Notes under the pieces: model-generated
Databases searched by the model: none
Told to the model about the DNA's origin: nothing
Seen by the model: the letters and a program-made list of their open reading frames with translations, nothing else
Shown here: positions 52,211 to 62,973 of the stretch, piece after piece
Layout of the letters: the number at the start of each line of letters is the position of its first letter
Position numbering within the stretch: the first letter of the stretch is position 1
DNA from: Sinorhizobium glycinis
GTDB taxonomy: Bacteria > Pseudomonadota > Alphaproteobacteria > Rhizobiales > Rhizobiaceae
NCBI RefSeq assembly: GCF_001651865.1
Contig: NZ_LPUX01000047.1
Span: forward strand, 62,001 to 126,000
Reading direction: 5' to 3'
Length of the DNA stretch: 64,000 nucleotides
Translations under genes and position numbers: made by a program

Positions 52211-52845
52211 GCCAGCGCCTCGCGAATTCGGTCGAATTCAAAATGTTCGCGGAAGGCTCGCCGCAACGCATCCGGCGTCAAAGGATCGAGCCGCGGCAGC
52301 CGACCGAGCACAGGGACATGTCCCAGTTCACCGATGATATTCTCCGTATCCGCCCGCGCCTCGCCGATGAAGGCGACCCCAACAATCGGGATCGACCGGA
52401 CTCGCAGCGCTTCGAGCGACAGCAGCGTGTGATTGATCGTGCCGAGTTCGGTGCGGGCGCAGAGGACAACGGGAATTTGCCAGCGCTGAAACACATCGGC
52501 AAAGACCGTCCGTTCCGTCAGCGGCACCAGAAGCCCCCCCGCCCCTTCGATGACGAGCGGCGCGTCGACCGATGGCGGCGAAAGGCTATCCGGCTGGATC
52601 GTCGCGCCGTCGAGCCTGGCGGAGAGATGCGGCGAAGCGGGTGTGGCGAGCCTGTAGGCCTCCGTCAGGATGCGGCGAGCCTCCATCCGGCCGAGCCGCC
52701 GGACGGTCTCGCTGTCCGTCTCGCCGTCGAGCCCGGCCTGCACCGGCTTCCAGTAGCAGCCGGCAAGCGCATCGGTGAGCGCGGCGGCAAAGACAGTCTT
52801 GCCGATGCCGGTGTCCGTGCCGGTGATCACGACGCGGGATGTCAT
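52207..52845 (-). CDS. bioD: Dethiobiotin synthetase BioD
   Basis: 212 residues from the ATG at 52845; the longer open frame to 53304 is a shadow of bioF. P-loop [19 protein letters not shown] (about 5-23), the substrate Lys in YWKPVQAGL (about 32-40) and [13 protein letters not shown] (about 106-118). It carboxylates DAPA to dethiobiotin with ATP. The ATG overlaps the bioF stop by one base; the stop overlaps bioA by four. Confidence 0.93.
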   Translation of the reverse strand: MTSRVVITGTDTGIGKTVFAAALTDALAGCYWKPVQAGLDGETDSETVRRLGRMEARRILTEAYRLATPASPHLSARLDGATIQPDSLSPPSVDAPLVIEGAGGLLVPLTERTVFADVFQRWQIPVVLCARTELGTINHTLLSLEALRVRSIPIVGVAFIGEARADTENIIGELGHVPVLGRLPRLDPLTPDALRRAFREHFEFDRIREALA

Positions 52846-53987
52846 CAGCGCTCCTCCGCCATCGCGACCTTCAGCCGTTCCAGCATCTGCTCGATCGCCG
52901 TCCTGTCGACATTCAGCGTGATCGCGATCCGGAGCCGCGCCGTGCCCTCGGGAACTGTCGGCGGCCGGATCGCCCGGATGTCGAAGCCTTCCGAACGCAG
53001 GCGCGCCGCGATCCTCACGGCTCGACCGTTGTCGCCGATCATCACCGGCAGGATCTGCGATCCGCTGCCTTCGACGCCGAGCGTTGCCGCAAGCGCCGCA
53101 TTGGCAAAGGTGTGAAGCGCGTCGAATTCCGCCCGGCGCTGCGGTTCGTCCGCGGCGATCCGCAAAGCCTCGCGAACCGCGGCCGCCGTCAGCGGCGACG
53201 GTGCGGTCGAATAGATGAAGCCGCGGGCGCGGTTGACGAGATAGTCGCACAGGATTGCATGGGCGCCGAGCAACGCGCCGGAAACGCCGAGCGCCTTGCC
53301 GCAAGTATGCAGCACGACGACATTTTCCCGGCCTTCGAGCGCCGCCGAAAGCCCGCGGCCGCCCCGACCGAAGACACCCGTGGCGTGGGCCTCGTCGATG
53401 ACCAGGAAGCCGTCGTGTTCTTCGGCCATTGCGGCAAGTTCGACGAGCGGCGCCCGGTCGCCGTCCATCGAATAGAGGCTTTCAACGGCAATCCATGGGT
53501 GCCCCGTTCCGCCGGCGCTGCGCCACTTGTGGATTGCATCGGCAAAAGCATCGAGATCGTTGTGGCTTGCGGCAACGGCCGGCGCCTTGCTTGCGGTGAT
53601 GCCTTCATGGGCGCTCGCATGGATCAGCGCGTCATGGACGATGATGTCGTCTCGCTGCGGCAGGGTCGAAAACAGCGCCACATTCGCGGCATAGCCGCTG
53701 CCGAAAAAAAGCGCCCGATCCGCGCCGAAGAATGCGGCCGCCTCGACCTCCAGTGCCTCGTGCTCCGGATGGTTGCCGCGCAGCAGCCGCGACCCGCCCG
53801 CGCCGGCCGGCACGCCGCCCTCGAGCGCCGATAGGACCGCCGTCTTCAGGCGCGGCGAGTGGGCAAGGCCCAAGTAGTCGTTCGAAGTAAAATCGACTCC
53901 TTCTTGGGCGACAAGCGCCCGTCGCCGCCCCTTTCGCCCGAGCCCCGCCAGGGTCCTCTCGTAGCGGCCGAGAGCGCCGGCGATCAT
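52845..53987 (-). CDS. bioF: 8-amino-7-oxononanoate synthase BioF
   Basis: 380 residues, class II PLP alpha-oxoamine synthase. [13 protein letters not shown] near residue 32, [19 protein letters not shown] (about 62-80), [20 protein letters not shown] (about 184-203) and the PLP Lys in [15 protein letters not shown] (about 220-226). It condenses pimeloyl-ACP/CoA with alanine. It overlaps bioB by four bases. Confidence 0.94.
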   Translation of the reverse strand: MIAGALGRYERTLAGLGRKGRRRALVAQEGVDFTSNDYLGLAHSPRLKTAVLSALEGGVPAGAGGSRLLRGNHPEHEALEVEAAAFFGADRALFFGSGYAANVALFSTLPQRDDIIVHDALIHASAHEGITASKAPAVAASHNDLDAFADAIHKWRSAGGTGHPWIAVESLYSMDGDRAPLVELAAMAEEHDGFLVIDEAHATGVFGRGGRGLSAALEGRENVVVLHTCGKALGVSGALLGAHAILCDYLVNRARGFIYSTAPSPLTAAAVREALRIAADEPQRRAEFDALHTFANAALAATLGVEGSGSQILPVMIGDNGRAVRIAARLRSEGFDIRAIRPPTVPEGTARLRIAITLNVDRTAIEQMLERLKVAMAEER

Positions 53988-54907
53988 TCGGCCGGCTCCA
54001 TCTCCGCCGGCTGCAGTGCCATCGGCTTCAGTCCGAGGCGACGGAACAACGCCGCATCATGATCCTCGCCGGGATTGTCGGCAGTCAACAACGTCTCCCC
54101 GACGAAGATCGAATTCGCCCCGGCGAAGAAACAGAGCGCCTGCATCTCGTCGGACATGTCCGTGCGGCCGGCGGAAAGGCGGACATGGGACTGCGGCATC
54201 AGGATACGGGCGAGCGCGATCGTCCGGATGAAATCGATCGGATCGACAGGCGGCGCATCGGCGAGCTTCGATCCGGGAATGGGGATCAACATGTTGATCG
54301 GCACGCTTTCCGGCGCGGCAGGAAGATTGGCGAGCGTCACCAGCATCGAGATGCGGTCGTCAACCGTCTCGCCCATGCCCAATATGCCGCCGGCGCAGAC
54401 CTTGATTCCGGCATCACGGACATTGGCGAGCGTTTCCAGTCGGTCGGCGAAGGTGCGGGTGGTGATGATCTCGCCGTAGAAGCGCTCCGAAGTGTCGACG
54501 TTGTGGTTGTAGTAGTCGAGCCCGGCCCCTGCGAGCCGCTCCGACTGGGCAGGCGACAGCATGCCGAGCGTCATGCAGGTTTCCATCCCGAGCGCCTTGA
54601 CGCCGCGGACCATGGCGACGATCGCCTCCATGTCCCGTTCCTTCGGACTGCGCCAGGCTGCCCCCATGCAGTAGCGCGTCGCGCCACCGTCCTTGGCCTT
54701 GCGCGCCTCGGCGATGACGCGTTCGATCTCCATCAGCTTCGACGCCTTGAGGCCGGTCGGATAATGCGCCGACTGGCTGCAATAGCCGCAATCCTCCGCG
54801 CAGCCGCCGGTCTTGATGGACAGGAGCCGGCTCATCTGCACTGCGTTCGGATCGAAATGCGTGCGATGTAGGGACTGGGCGCGGAACAGAAGGTCGTTGA
54901 AAGGCAA
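53984..54907 (-). CDS. bioB: Biotin synthase BioB (body of the gene; N-terminus separated by a frameshift)
   Basis: 307 residues if read from TTG 54907. The radical-SAM cluster motif is CAEDCGYC (about residues 36-43) after LLSIKTGG; the second cluster cysteines and the C-terminal barrel end appear intact ([50 protein letters not shown]). The TTG start has no ribosome binding site. Upstream, in another frame, an ATG at 55002 with a strong GAGGGGG site encodes a segment including WNLAEAKK that continues the family N-terminus if one A is added to the A7 run at about 54918-54924. So bioB looks frameshifted by one base. It inserts sulfur into dethiobiotin. Confidence 0.88.
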   Translation of the reverse strand: MPFNDLLFRAQSLHRTHFDPNAVQMSRLLSIKTGGCAEDCGYCSQSAHYPTGLKASKLMEIERVIAEARKAKDGGATRYCMGAAWRSPKERDMEAIVAMVRGVKALGMETCMTLGMLSPAQSERLAGAGLDYYNHNVDTSERFYGEIITTRTFADRLETLANVRDAGIKVCAGGILGMGETVDDRISMLVTLANLPAAPESVPINMLIPIPGSKLADAPPVDPIDFIRTIALARILMPQSHVRLSAGRTDMSDEMQALCFFAGANSIFVGETLLTADNPGEDHDAALFRRLGLKPMALQPAEMEPAE

Positions 54908-55002
54908 ATTATAGATTTTTTTGCTTCAGCGAGGTTCCAAGGCATTTCATCGGTGCCGCAGCTGACCGAACCTGCCCCGCCCGTTACGATCACATCCCGC
55001 AT
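54908..55002 (-). other. bioB: Detached N-terminal coding segment of bioB
   Basis: From ATG 55002 (GGGGG at about 55013-55017) the frame reads through [10 protein letters not shown]. The E. coli BioB N-terminus has a Trp at the matching place, [22 protein letters not shown] being the corresponding stretch. With 8 instead of 7 A residues the local sequence becomes [21 protein letters not shown], aligning without gaps. As written, the frame goes off into unrelated residues after the A run. Confidence 0.7.
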
Positions 55003-55034
55003 TCGTGGCTATCCCCCTCTATTCACGACCATCG

Positions 55035-55063
55035 ATATAGATAGAATCGCATTTTATCTATAG
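55035..55063. promoter_or_regulatory. Two BioR-type boxes upstream of bioB
   Basis: TTATCTATAG at 55054-55063 matches the BioR consensus (TTATCTATAA-like) at 9 of 10 positions; on the minus strand CTATCTATAT (55044-55035) is a weaker second copy, centres about 19 bases apart. BioR is the GntR-type biotin repressor of Rhizobiales. The bioR gene itself is not in the window. Confidence 0.65.
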
Positions 55064-55185
55064 TTCGTTGGTGGAGAGAGACGCAACCGCCCATCTGAAA
55101 TCTTCGACCCGATGTTCACCCGCGCCGGCGCCGATTGTGGCCTAAACTACCGCATCAGGCCCGCGCCGACACGCATCAGGGATTT

Positions 55186-55221
55186 AAAAAAGCAAGGGCC
55201 CGGCACTTCCGCGCCGGGCCC
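55186..55221 (-). terminator. Intrinsic terminator of the liv operon (after livK)
   Basis: Minus strand GGGCCCGGC (55221-55213) pairs perfectly with GCCGGGCCC (55204-55196), 8-base loop, followed by TTGCTTTTTT (to 55186). Confidence 0.9.
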
Positions 55222-55249
55222 TGCTCGCTGTTGATGCGCCGGAACGAGA

Positions 55250-56368
55250 CTATTCGTTCTGGAAGTAGCTGTACTTGCCGTCTTCACCCTTCTTCCAGGT
55301 GTACATGACGTAGTCCGGGCGGGTGATGTCGCCCTTTTCGTCATAGCCGAGTTCGCCGATCGCGGTGTTGAACGGGCCCTTGGCCTTGATCGCTTCGGCA
55401 ACGGCCTGCGGATCGTTGCCACCGGCGGCCTTGGCGGCGTCCGCGATCACCTGCAGGGCGGCGTAGGAATAGAGCGTGTAGGCTTCCGGCTCGAAACCGG
55501 CGGCGCGGAACTTCTCGACGAGTTCCTTGGCAGCCGGGTTCTTGCGCGGATCCGGCGCGAAGGTCATCAGCGTGCCGTCGACCGCGTCGCCGGCGATCGA
55601 AGCCAGCTCGTTCGAAACAATGCCGTCGCCCGACATGAAGGTTGCCTTCAGGCCCTGGTCCTTCATCTGGCGCATGATGAGGCCGGCTTCCGTGTGCAGA
55701 CCGCCGTAGTAGACGACCGAAACGCCCGCTTCCTTCATCTTGGCGATCAGCGCCGAGAAATCCTTGTCGCCGATGTTGATGCCTTCGTAGAGAGCCTCGG
55801 TGAGGCCCGCTTCGTTCATCGACTTCTTGGTCTCATCGGCAAGGCCCTGGCCGTAAGGCGTCTTGTCGTGAATGACGGCGATCTTCCCGTCCTTGAAGTT
55901 GGCGGCGAGGTAAGCGCCGGCAACTGCACCCTGCTGGTCGTCACGGCCGCAGGTGCGGAAGGTGTTCCACATACCGCGCTCGGTGAACTGCGGGTTGGTT
56001 GCGGACGGCGTGATTTCCAGGATGCCGTTTTCGGCATAGACTTCCGATGCGGGGATCGACACGCCGGAGTTGAAGTGGCCGACGACGAACTTCACACCGT
56101 CAGCAACGAACTTGTTGGCGACCGAAATACCCTGTTTCGGGTCCGAGACGTCGTCGCCGAGTACGAGCTTGATCTGTTCGCCGTTGATGCCACCCGCTGC
56201 GTTGATGTCAGCAGCCGCCTGCTCCGCACCCTTCTGGAGCTGGGCGCCGAACGCGGCGTTCGGGCCGGTCAGCGGACCGGCAACGCCGACCAGGATATCA
56301 GCCCATGCGGTGCCGCTGAAGGCGACCATTGCTGTCAGCGCCACAGCCGACAGGAGAGACTTTTTCAT
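55250..56368 (-). CDS. livK: Branched-chain amino acid ABC transporter binding protein LivK-like
   Basis: 372 residues from the ATG at 56368. Signal peptide of 23 residues ([20 protein letters not shown], cut after Ala-Trp-Ala). Mature LivJ/LivK fold: [56 protein letters not shown] and [15 protein letters not shown], which form the two-lobed ligand site. It delivers Leu/Ile/Val (rhizobial Liv systems also take other amino acids) to LivHMGF. Last gene of the operon, followed by a strong terminator; the 115-bp gap before it may hold its own promoter. Confidence 0.92.
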   Translation of the reverse strand: MKKSLLSAVALTAMVAFSGTAWADILVGVAGPLTGPNAAFGAQLQKGAEQAAADINAAGGINGEQIKLVLGDDVSDPKQGISVANKFVADGVKFVVGHFNSGVSIPASEVYAENGILEITPSATNPQFTERGMWNTFRTCGRDDQQGAVAGAYLAANFKDGKIAVIHDKTPYGQGLADETKKSMNEAGLTEALYEGINIGDKDFSALIAKMKEAGVSVVYYGGLHTEAGLIMRQMKDQGLKATFMSGDGIVSNELASIAGDAVDGTLMTFAPDPRKNPAAKELVEKFRAAGFEPEAYTLYSYAALQVIADAAKAAGGNDPQAVAEAIKAKGPFNTAIGELGYDEKGDITRPDYVMYTWKKGEDGKYSYFQNE

Positions 56369-56483
56369 TTTGTTACTCCCAAATATTCGAGCGGGTCTCG
56401 TTTCATAAGCCTGCGCAATGCCCACTATAATTGCGCCGGTGTTCCTTCGCACCGGCCGCACCCGACCGGCACGCGCTGTTCCC

Positions 56484-56828
56484 TTATTTGGCCTTCCAGG
56501 AGAACGGTGAGGTTTTCTCGTAGAGCCAGTAGTAGTTGTTCGCCATCTGCTTGGCCCGGTAGTACCGGTAACCGGCGGTAGCAAACAACAAAAGTACGAG
56601 CGTGTCTACGATATAGTATTGCAGGCTGAACATCGTGCCTTCGAAAAGGGCGTGGTGGACGAAGCGGATTGCAAGCCCCAGAAGCGCCACGTAGACGATG
56701 AGCCGCGGAACCTCTCCCCAGCTTTCCGCAACGCTCTTGCCCGTGCGCCACGCGGTCCAGCCGCCGAGGACGCAGGTGATGAACAGAAACTGCCAGATGG
56801 AGGCTTCTTCGTAGAGAATTCCCTGCAT
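56484..56828 (-). CDS. DUF6867-type small membrane protein in the liv operon
   Basis: 114 residues with three predicted transmembrane helices (about 12-30, 42-62, 68-88) and a cytoplasmic C-terminal tail with aromatic residues ([19 protein letters not shown]). It matches a family seen in rhizobial liv clusters and without known function. It sits between livF and livK, 21 bp after livF. An accessory or regulatory role in the Liv transporter is possible; nothing proves it. Confidence 0.75.
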   Translation of the reverse strand: MQGILYEEASIWQFLFITCVLGGWTAWRTGKSVAESWGEVPRLIVYVALLGLAIRFVHHALFEGTMFSLQYYIVDTLVLLLFATAGYRYYRAKQMANNYYWLYEKTSPFSWKAK

Positions 56829-56849
56829 GTCACTTAACTCCAGCTCGCA

Positions 56850-57575
56850 TCAATGGCGGCCGCCTTCGAGATAGGCCGCGCGGACTTCCGGATTGGCGAG
56901 CAGGTCCTTGCCCGTCCCGCTCATCGTCACCCGGCCATTGACAAGGACGTAGCCGCGATCGGAAAGCTTCAGCGCCCCGAAGGCATTCTGCTCGACCAGG
57001 AACACGGTGAGGCCCTCCTGCTTGTTGAGCTTCTTGATCGCGTCGAAAATGCCCTTGACGATCAGCGGCGCAAGCCCGAGCGAGGGCTCGTCGAGCAGCA
57101 GAAGCTTCGGTCGGGCCATCAGCGCCCGGCCGATGGACAGCATCTGCTGTTCACCGCCGGAGAGCGTCCCACCGCGCTGGGCCTGCCGCTCCTTGAGCCG
57201 CGGGAACAGCGTGAAGACTTTCTCCACGTCTTCCTTGAAGTGCTTCAGGTCGTCGAGGCTGGCGCCCATCTGGAGGTTTTCGAGAACCGTCATGCGCGGG
57301 AAGATGCGGCGTCCTTCAGGAGATTGCGCGATTCGGAGCCGGGCGATCTCGTGCGTCGGCAGGCGCGTGATGTCCTGTCCTTCGAAGTTGATCGAACCGG
57401 TGCGTGCCTGCGGTTTGCCGAAGATCGTCATCATCAGCGTCGACTTGCCGGCGCCGTTGGCACCGATCAGCGAAACGATTTCGCCCCGATGAACTTCGAC
57501 ATCGACGCCGTTCAGCGCCCGGATATTGCCGTAATAGGTCTCGACGCCTCTCACATTCAGCAGCGGAGCAGTCAT
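56850..57575 (-). CDS. livF: Branched-chain amino acid ABC transporter ATPase LivF
   Basis: 241 residues. Walker A GANGAGKST (about 37-45), signature LSGGEQQMLSIGRAL, Walker B LLLLDEPSLGLAP and H-loop LVEQNAFGAL. Typical LivF length and pattern; it forms the ATPase pair with LivG. The ATG overlaps the livG stop by four bases. Confidence 0.95.
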   Translation of the reverse strand: MTAPLLNVRGVETYYGNIRALNGVDVEVHRGEIVSLIGANGAGKSTLMMTIFGKPQARTGSINFEGQDITRLPTHEIARLRIAQSPEGRRIFPRMTVLENLQMGASLDDLKHFKEDVEKVFTLFPRLKERQAQRGGTLSGGEQQMLSIGRALMARPKLLLLDEPSLGLAPLIVKGIFDAIKKLNKQEGLTVFLVEQNAFGALKLSDRGYVLVNGRVTMSGTGKDLLANPEVRAAYLEGGRH

Positions 57576-58459
57576 TGCTGGGTGCCCCCGTGCTCGCTTT
57601 CGATTTCCACGATCTGTTCGATCACCTCTTCAACCTCTTCGTCCTCGACGCCCAGATAGGCCGCGATGACCCGTGGGTCGTTCTTCACGAAATCGGGGTT
57701 GCCGTCGGAAATCTTCTGACCGTATTCGAGCACCACGACGTGATCGGAAATCTCCATCACCACGGACATGTCGTGCTCGATCAACAGGATGGATGTGCCG
57801 GTTTCCGCGCGAATGCTCTGCAACAATTCGTTGAGCGCATGCGATTCGCGCGGGTTGAGACCGGCTGCAGGCTCGTCAAGGCAGAGCAACTCCGGACCGG
57901 TGCACATCGCCCGGGCGATTTCCAGCCGCCGCTGTGCACCATAGGGGAGATCCCCGGCCGGGTCGTCGGCCCGATCGATCAGCGACGCCTTTTCGAGCCA
58001 ATGCCTGGCAAGTTCCGTCGAATCCTTGGCGGCCTGCCGATAGGTGGGAAATCCAAGCAATCCGAGAACAGTATAACCCGACGCCTGCATCAGCTTGTTG
58101 TGCTGCGCGACCAGCAGGTTCTCGAGCACCGTCATGCCTGAGAACATCCGGATGTTCTGGAAGGTTCGCGCCACCTTGGCGCGTTTGGTAATCTCAAAAT
58201 CCGGGAGACGCTCCAGAAGGAACTCGTCGCCGGACTTCTGCCGCATGGTGATCATCCCCATCGTCGGCTTGTAGAAGCCGGTGATGCAGTTGAACACCGT
58301 CGTCTTGCCCGCTCCGTTCGGGCCGATCAGCGCCGTGATGTCGCCGCGCGCGGCTTCGAAAGAGAAGTCGTTGATGGCCATGAGACCGCCGAAGCGCATC
58401 GACAGGTGCTCAACCTTGAGAATGGGGTCTTTCGTCATCGTATTCGTCTCGAAGGTCAT
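57572..58459 (-). CDS. livG: Branched-chain amino acid ABC transporter ATPase LivG
   Basis: 295 residues. Walker A GPNGAGKTT (about 43-51), the long LivG insert, Walker B LLCLDEPAAGLNP and the family's degenerate signature LPYGAQRRLEIARAM. The C-terminal tail is unusually acidic (DEEVEEVIEQIVEIE). The start at 58459 overlaps the livM stop; an ATG at 58438 is an alternative. Confidence 0.95.
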   Translation of the reverse strand: MTFETNTMTKDPILKVEHLSMRFGGLMAINDFSFEAARGDITALIGPNGAGKTTVFNCITGFYKPTMGMITMRQKSGDEFLLERLPDFEITKRAKVARTFQNIRMFSGMTVLENLLVAQHNKLMQASGYTVLGLLGFPTYRQAAKDSTELARHWLEKASLIDRADDPAGDLPYGAQRRLEIARAMCTGPELLCLDEPAAGLNPRESHALNELLQSIRAETGTSILLIEHDMSVVMEISDHVVVLEYGQKISDGNPDFVKNDPRVIAAYLGVEDEEVEEVIEQIVEIESEHGGTQQ

Positions 58460-59844
58460 CAGCCGTGCCCTTCCTTGGTGAAGCTGCCGGAGACCGCCTT
58501 GCGCTCGCGCAGGAAGGCAGTCGGTTCGCGCGATCCGACGAAGCCGCGCGGCTTCCAGACCATGACGACCACCATGGCGAGGCCGAAGATCAGCATGCGA
58601 TAGAGTTCAGGCGTGAAGTTTGGTCCGAAGATCATCTTCAGGAAGGTCAGTTCGCGCAGGATCTCCGTACCGCCGATCATCACCACCGCAGCGACGAAGA
58701 TACCGGTCAAAGAGCCCATGCCGCCAAGCACGACGATGGCAAGGATGACGGCCGATTCGAGAAAGACGAAGGATTCCGGCGAGACGAAACCCTGGCGCAC
58801 CGCGAAGAACGATCCGGCAAACCCCCCGAACATGGCACCGGTGGCAAATGCAGTGAGCTTCGTGGTCGTCGTGTTGATGCCGAGCGAACGGCAGGCGATC
58901 TCGTCCTCGCGAAGCGCCTCCCAGGCCCGCCCGACCGGCATGCGGCGCAGCCGGATGGTGACGAAAGCCGTCAACAGCGCCAGGCCAAGGATCAGGTAGA
59001 ACAGGAAGATCTTGTAGTAGGCCGACGAGAGCGGCAGCCCCATCAGCGCCGCGAAACCGTCCTTCGAGGCATCGAACTTGATGCCGAACAGCGTCGCCTT
59101 GGCGATGCCCGACACGCCGAACGTGCCCTTGGTGACCTCGGTCCAGTTGATCAGCACGAGGCGGATGATTTCACCGAAAGCGAGCGTCACGATTGCCAGG
59201 TAGTCGCCGCGCAATCGCAGCACCGGGAAGCCAAGGACCACACCCCAGCAGGCGGCGAGAAGGCCGGCGACCGGCAGCAGCACCCAGAAGGACAGGCCGA
59301 AATAGCTGGAGAGCAGTGCATAGGAATAGGCGCCGACCGCATAGAAGGCCACGTAGCCGAGGTCGAGCAGGCCGGCGAGGCCCACCACGATGTTGAGGCC
59401 CCAGGCGAGCATCACGTAGATCAGGATCTGGACGCCGAAATTGTCCACCCATTTGAGCGAGCCCTGGACCCCGAAAAGCGCGATGATGACCGGCGGGTAC
59501 AGCACAAGCGCGAGGATCGCTATCTTCGAGAAGTTGCGGCTGAAGAAGCTCTCCTCCTTCGCCACCTCCGGAGCAGCAGCCTTGACCGCTTTGCGCTGAG
59601 CCAGCCAGGGCTGAGCGTAGGCAACCATCAGGAAGCGGCCGACCATGGCGACGACCACGAAGATCGCCAGCAGACTCCAGCGCTGGTTGAGGATCAGCTC
59701 GTTGCGGATGTTCTGGTCGGACTTGAGGCCGACGAACAGCACGAACAGCCCGAGCGTGATGAGCCCCGAGAAGACAGCCTCGCGCAGGGCCCGCGCCGTC
59801 AGCTCACTGCCGGCGCTTGCAGTAGTAGATGCAACATTTGCCAT
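58459..59844 (-). CDS. livM: Branched-chain amino acid ABC transporter permease LivM
   Basis: 461 residues, a long LivM with an extra N-terminal region (about 1-110) that includes two to three added helices and a charged linker, as is common in rhizobia. The core permease has GLNIVVGLAGLLDLGYVAFYAVGAYSYALLS and the coupling loop GRAWEALREDEIACRSLGINTTTTKLTAFATGA. It forms the channel with LivH. It is 4 bp downstream of livH. Confidence 0.93.
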   Translation of the reverse strand: MANVASTTASAGSELTARALREAVFSGLITLGLFVLFVGLKSDQNIRNELILNQRWSLLAIFVVVAMVGRFLMVAYAQPWLAQRKAVKAAAPEVAKEESFFSRNFSKIAILALVLYPPVIIALFGVQGSLKWVDNFGVQILIYVMLAWGLNIVVGLAGLLDLGYVAFYAVGAYSYALLSSYFGLSFWVLLPVAGLLAACWGVVLGFPVLRLRGDYLAIVTLAFGEIIRLVLINWTEVTKGTFGVSGIAKATLFGIKFDASKDGFAALMGLPLSSAYYKIFLFYLILGLALLTAFVTIRLRRMPVGRAWEALREDEIACRSLGINTTTTKLTAFATGAMFGGFAGSFFAVRQGFVSPESFVFLESAVILAIVVLGGMGSLTGIFVAAVVMIGGTEILRELTFLKMIFGPNFTPELYRMLIFGLAMVVVMVWKPRGFVGSREPTAFLRERKAVSGSFTKEGHG

Positions 59845-59848
59845 GGAA

Positions 59849-60751
<903 letters not shown>

Positions 60752-60754
60752 CAA

Positions 60755-61135
60755 TCTTCCCCTGGACCGGATCCTGATGGTCCGATCTCTTTTTATTAGT
60801 TTTCGTTCACGAGCGTGCTCTGAGCCGATTTCATACCTCTTTCAAGCGAAAATGAAAGCCAAAAATTGCGCGACCGGCAGATTCTTCCGAGATAAAATCG
60901 ATTTGACGCTTTTCGTGCCAGAAGAATCGAAAAAATTGCACCTTCGCCGGCAAAATGATCAAATTTCAGCCTGGAAACGAGAAAACTGCGGCCTCTGGGT
61001 CATTAACCCATGACGAAAAATTATGACTTCCCCGGCAATGGTTTTTCAGTTGATTTGGCCCGAAATCATCGTGATCTAGGACCTGATGCATCACGCACGA
61101 GTGAATGCGCATGAGGACCTCAGAGAATAGGAACA
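60755..61135. other. Divergent promoter region livH / cysQ
   Basis: 381 bases, AT-richer than the flanking genes, without a supported gene. It must carry the promoters of livH (leftwards) and cysQ (rightwards). A small inverted repeat TGGGT-cattA-ACCCA occurs at about 60998-61012, of unknown meaning. No confident -35/-10 pair could be assigned. Confidence 0.5.
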
Positions 61136-61909
61136 ATGCTGGAACTATTGAATAGATCGGCGATTGCAGCCGGGCGAGCGATCATGGAGATCTATAGTGC
61201 CGGCCCGGCCGTGACCTACAAAGAGGATACCTCGCCGGTGACCGACGCGGACCATCGCGCCGAGCGCATCATACTTGCCGAACTGGCGGCGGCCTTTCCC
61301 GATATCCCGGTCGTCGCCGAGGAAGCCGTCGCCGCCGGGCATGTTCCGGACATTGCCGGCAAGTCGTTCTTCCTCGTCGATCCCCTCGACGGCACCAAGG
61401 AATTCGTCGAGCGCAACAGCCACTTCACCGTGAATATCGCGCTCATCGAAGACGGCGCTCCGGTCGCGGGCGTCGTCCATGCGCCGGCGCTCGGGGTCAT
61501 CTATGCGGCAAGCGGCGGAACGGCGGGAAAAGCTACAGTCGAAGGCGACCGGGCCGCCGGCTGGCAGTCTATCGGCTGCCGCAAATGCGGCGACCGGCCA
61601 CTCGCCCTGACAAGCCGCTGGCACAATAGCATCGAAACGCTTGGCTATCTCGCCGAACACGGCATCATCGACCATGAGGCCGTCGGCTCGTCGCTGAAGT
61701 TCTGCCTCCTCGCCGAAGGCTATGCCGATCTCTATCCGCGCTTCAGCCGCACGATGGAGTGGGATACCGCGGCCGGCGACGCGATCCTGCGGGCGGCAGG
61801 CGGAGAAACGCGGACGGCCGAAGGTCAGCCGCTGACCTACGGAAAGTGCAACCAGGCGAACGACAGCGACTTCGCCAATCCCTGGTTCATCGCGCGTGGC
61901 AAGATGTAA
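61136..61909 (+). CDS. cysQ: 3'(2'),5'-bisphosphate nucleotidase CysQ
   Basis: 257 residues, inositol monophosphatase superfamily. Metal-binding residues: Asp/Glu in VTDADHRAERII and VAEEAV (about 60-65), the DPLDGT motif (VDPLDGTKEFVERNSHFTVNIAL, about 82-104) and the C-terminal MEWDTAAGDAILRAAGG (about 204-220). CysQ hydrolyses PAP to AMP, recycling the by-product of sulfate assimilation and sulfotransfer. Stands alone, divergent from livH. Confidence 0.9.
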   Translation: MLELLNRSAIAAGRAIMEIYSAGPAVTYKEDTSPVTDADHRAERIILAELAAAFPDIPVVAEEAVAAGHVPDIAGKSFFLVDPLDGTKEFVERNSHFTVNIALIEDGAPVAGVVHAPALGVIYAASGGTAGKATVEGDRAAGWQSIGCRKCGDRPLALTSRWHNSIETLGYLAEHGIIDHEAVGSSLKFCLLAEGYADLYPRFSRTMEWDTAAGDAILRAAGGETRTAEGQPLTYGKCNQANDSDFANPWFIARGKM

Positions 61910-62046
61910 TTCGCCACTCGACCTTCAGGGACTTCCCGGCCGGCAAGCGGCCGCGATGAGGCTGCAGGCGCCCATCCCTCATGGACTTGTGCGTCACCGG
62001 GCCCTATGTCTCCTCGATCGGCCGTCGCAAGCAGGATTGTGAACCC

Positions 62047-62907
62047 ATGTTGTCCTATTCCGCCATCGCCAAAAACAATGTCGCGGTCGTCACCGGCGCC
62101 GCCTCCGGCATCGGTCTTGCCGCAGCAAAACGCTTCGCCGATCGCGGCATGAAGGTCGTGCTTGCCGACCTCGCCGGTGAGCGGTTGCAGGCGGCCGCGG
62201 CGGAGGTGGCGAAGCTTGCCCCCGGCGGTGCGGCCGACGTCGCCGCGATCGCGACAGACGTCTCCCGGGCCGACGAGCTCGTCGCACTGGCGCGGGCCAC
62301 GCGCGAGCGATTCGGCCATGTGCATGTGCTGATGAACAATGCCGGCATTCAGCCCGGCAGCTCGATGTTCGGCCCCCTGGAGAACTGGGAAGCGGTGATC
62401 GGCGTCAACCTGTGGGGCGTGATCAACGGCTCGCGCATCTTCGCCCCGGCCATGATCGCGCATGGCGAGCCGGCACTGATCATAAACACTGGCTCCAAGC
62501 AGGGCATCACCACGCCGCCCGGAGATCCTGCCTACAATGTCTCGAAGGCGGGCGTGAAGGTCTTCACCGAGGCGCTGCAGCACGAGTTGCGCAATGCCGA
62601 GCACTGCAAGGTCAATGCGCATCTCTTGATACCCGGCTTCGTCTACACCGCGCTGACGGCGCATGGCCGCAAGGAAAAGCCGGCCGGCGCCTGGACGCCG
62701 GAGCAGACGGTCGATTTCATGCTGGAGAGTCTCGCCCGCGGCGATTTCTACATCCTCTGCCCCGACAATGAAGTCGAAAGGTCCACCGACGAAATGCGCA
62801 TCCTGTGGGCTGCCGGCGATATCGTCGAGAACCGCCCTCCTCTTTCGCGCTGGCACCCGGACCACGGCGAGGCTTTCCGCTCCTTCCTCGCCGCAAAACG
62901 GGATTGA
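62047..62907 (+). CDS. Short-chain dehydrogenase/reductase
   Basis: 286 residues from the ATG at 62047. Cofactor motif VVTGAASGIGLAAAKRFADRG (about 15-35), NNAGIQPG near residue 100, catalytic Ser in INTGSKQGI and Tyr-x3-Lys in YNVSKAG (about 165-171). The C-terminal extension (about 240-286) with EVERSTDEMRILWAAGDIVENRPPLSRWHPDH is longer than in minimal SDRs. Substrate unknown. Next gene starts 66 bp downstream and may be co-transcribed. Confidence 0.87.
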   Translation: MLSYSAIAKNNVAVVTGAASGIGLAAAKRFADRGMKVVLADLAGERLQAAAAEVAKLAPGGAADVAAIATDVSRADELVALARATRERFGHVHVLMNNAGIQPGSSMFGPLENWEAVIGVNLWGVINGSRIFAPAMIAHGEPALIINTGSKQGITTPPGDPAYNVSKAGVKVFTEALQHELRNAEHCKVNAHLLIPGFVYTALTAHGRKEKPAGAWTPEQTVDFMLESLARGDFYILCPDNEVERSTDEMRILWAAGDIVENRPPLSRWHPDHGEAFRSFLAAKRD

Positions 62908-62973
62908 ACGGCGTTCCGACTTGATCGATCTTCAAGCATGAACCGCCATCAGCGGCGGCAGGAGGCTCAGACC

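Larger units (their letters stand above)
55003..55249. other. Intergenic region between bioB and livK
   Basis: It contains the BioR-type boxes (55035-55063), the bioB ribosome binding site, and the livK terminator (55186-55221). Nothing else was recognised. Confidence 0.6.
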
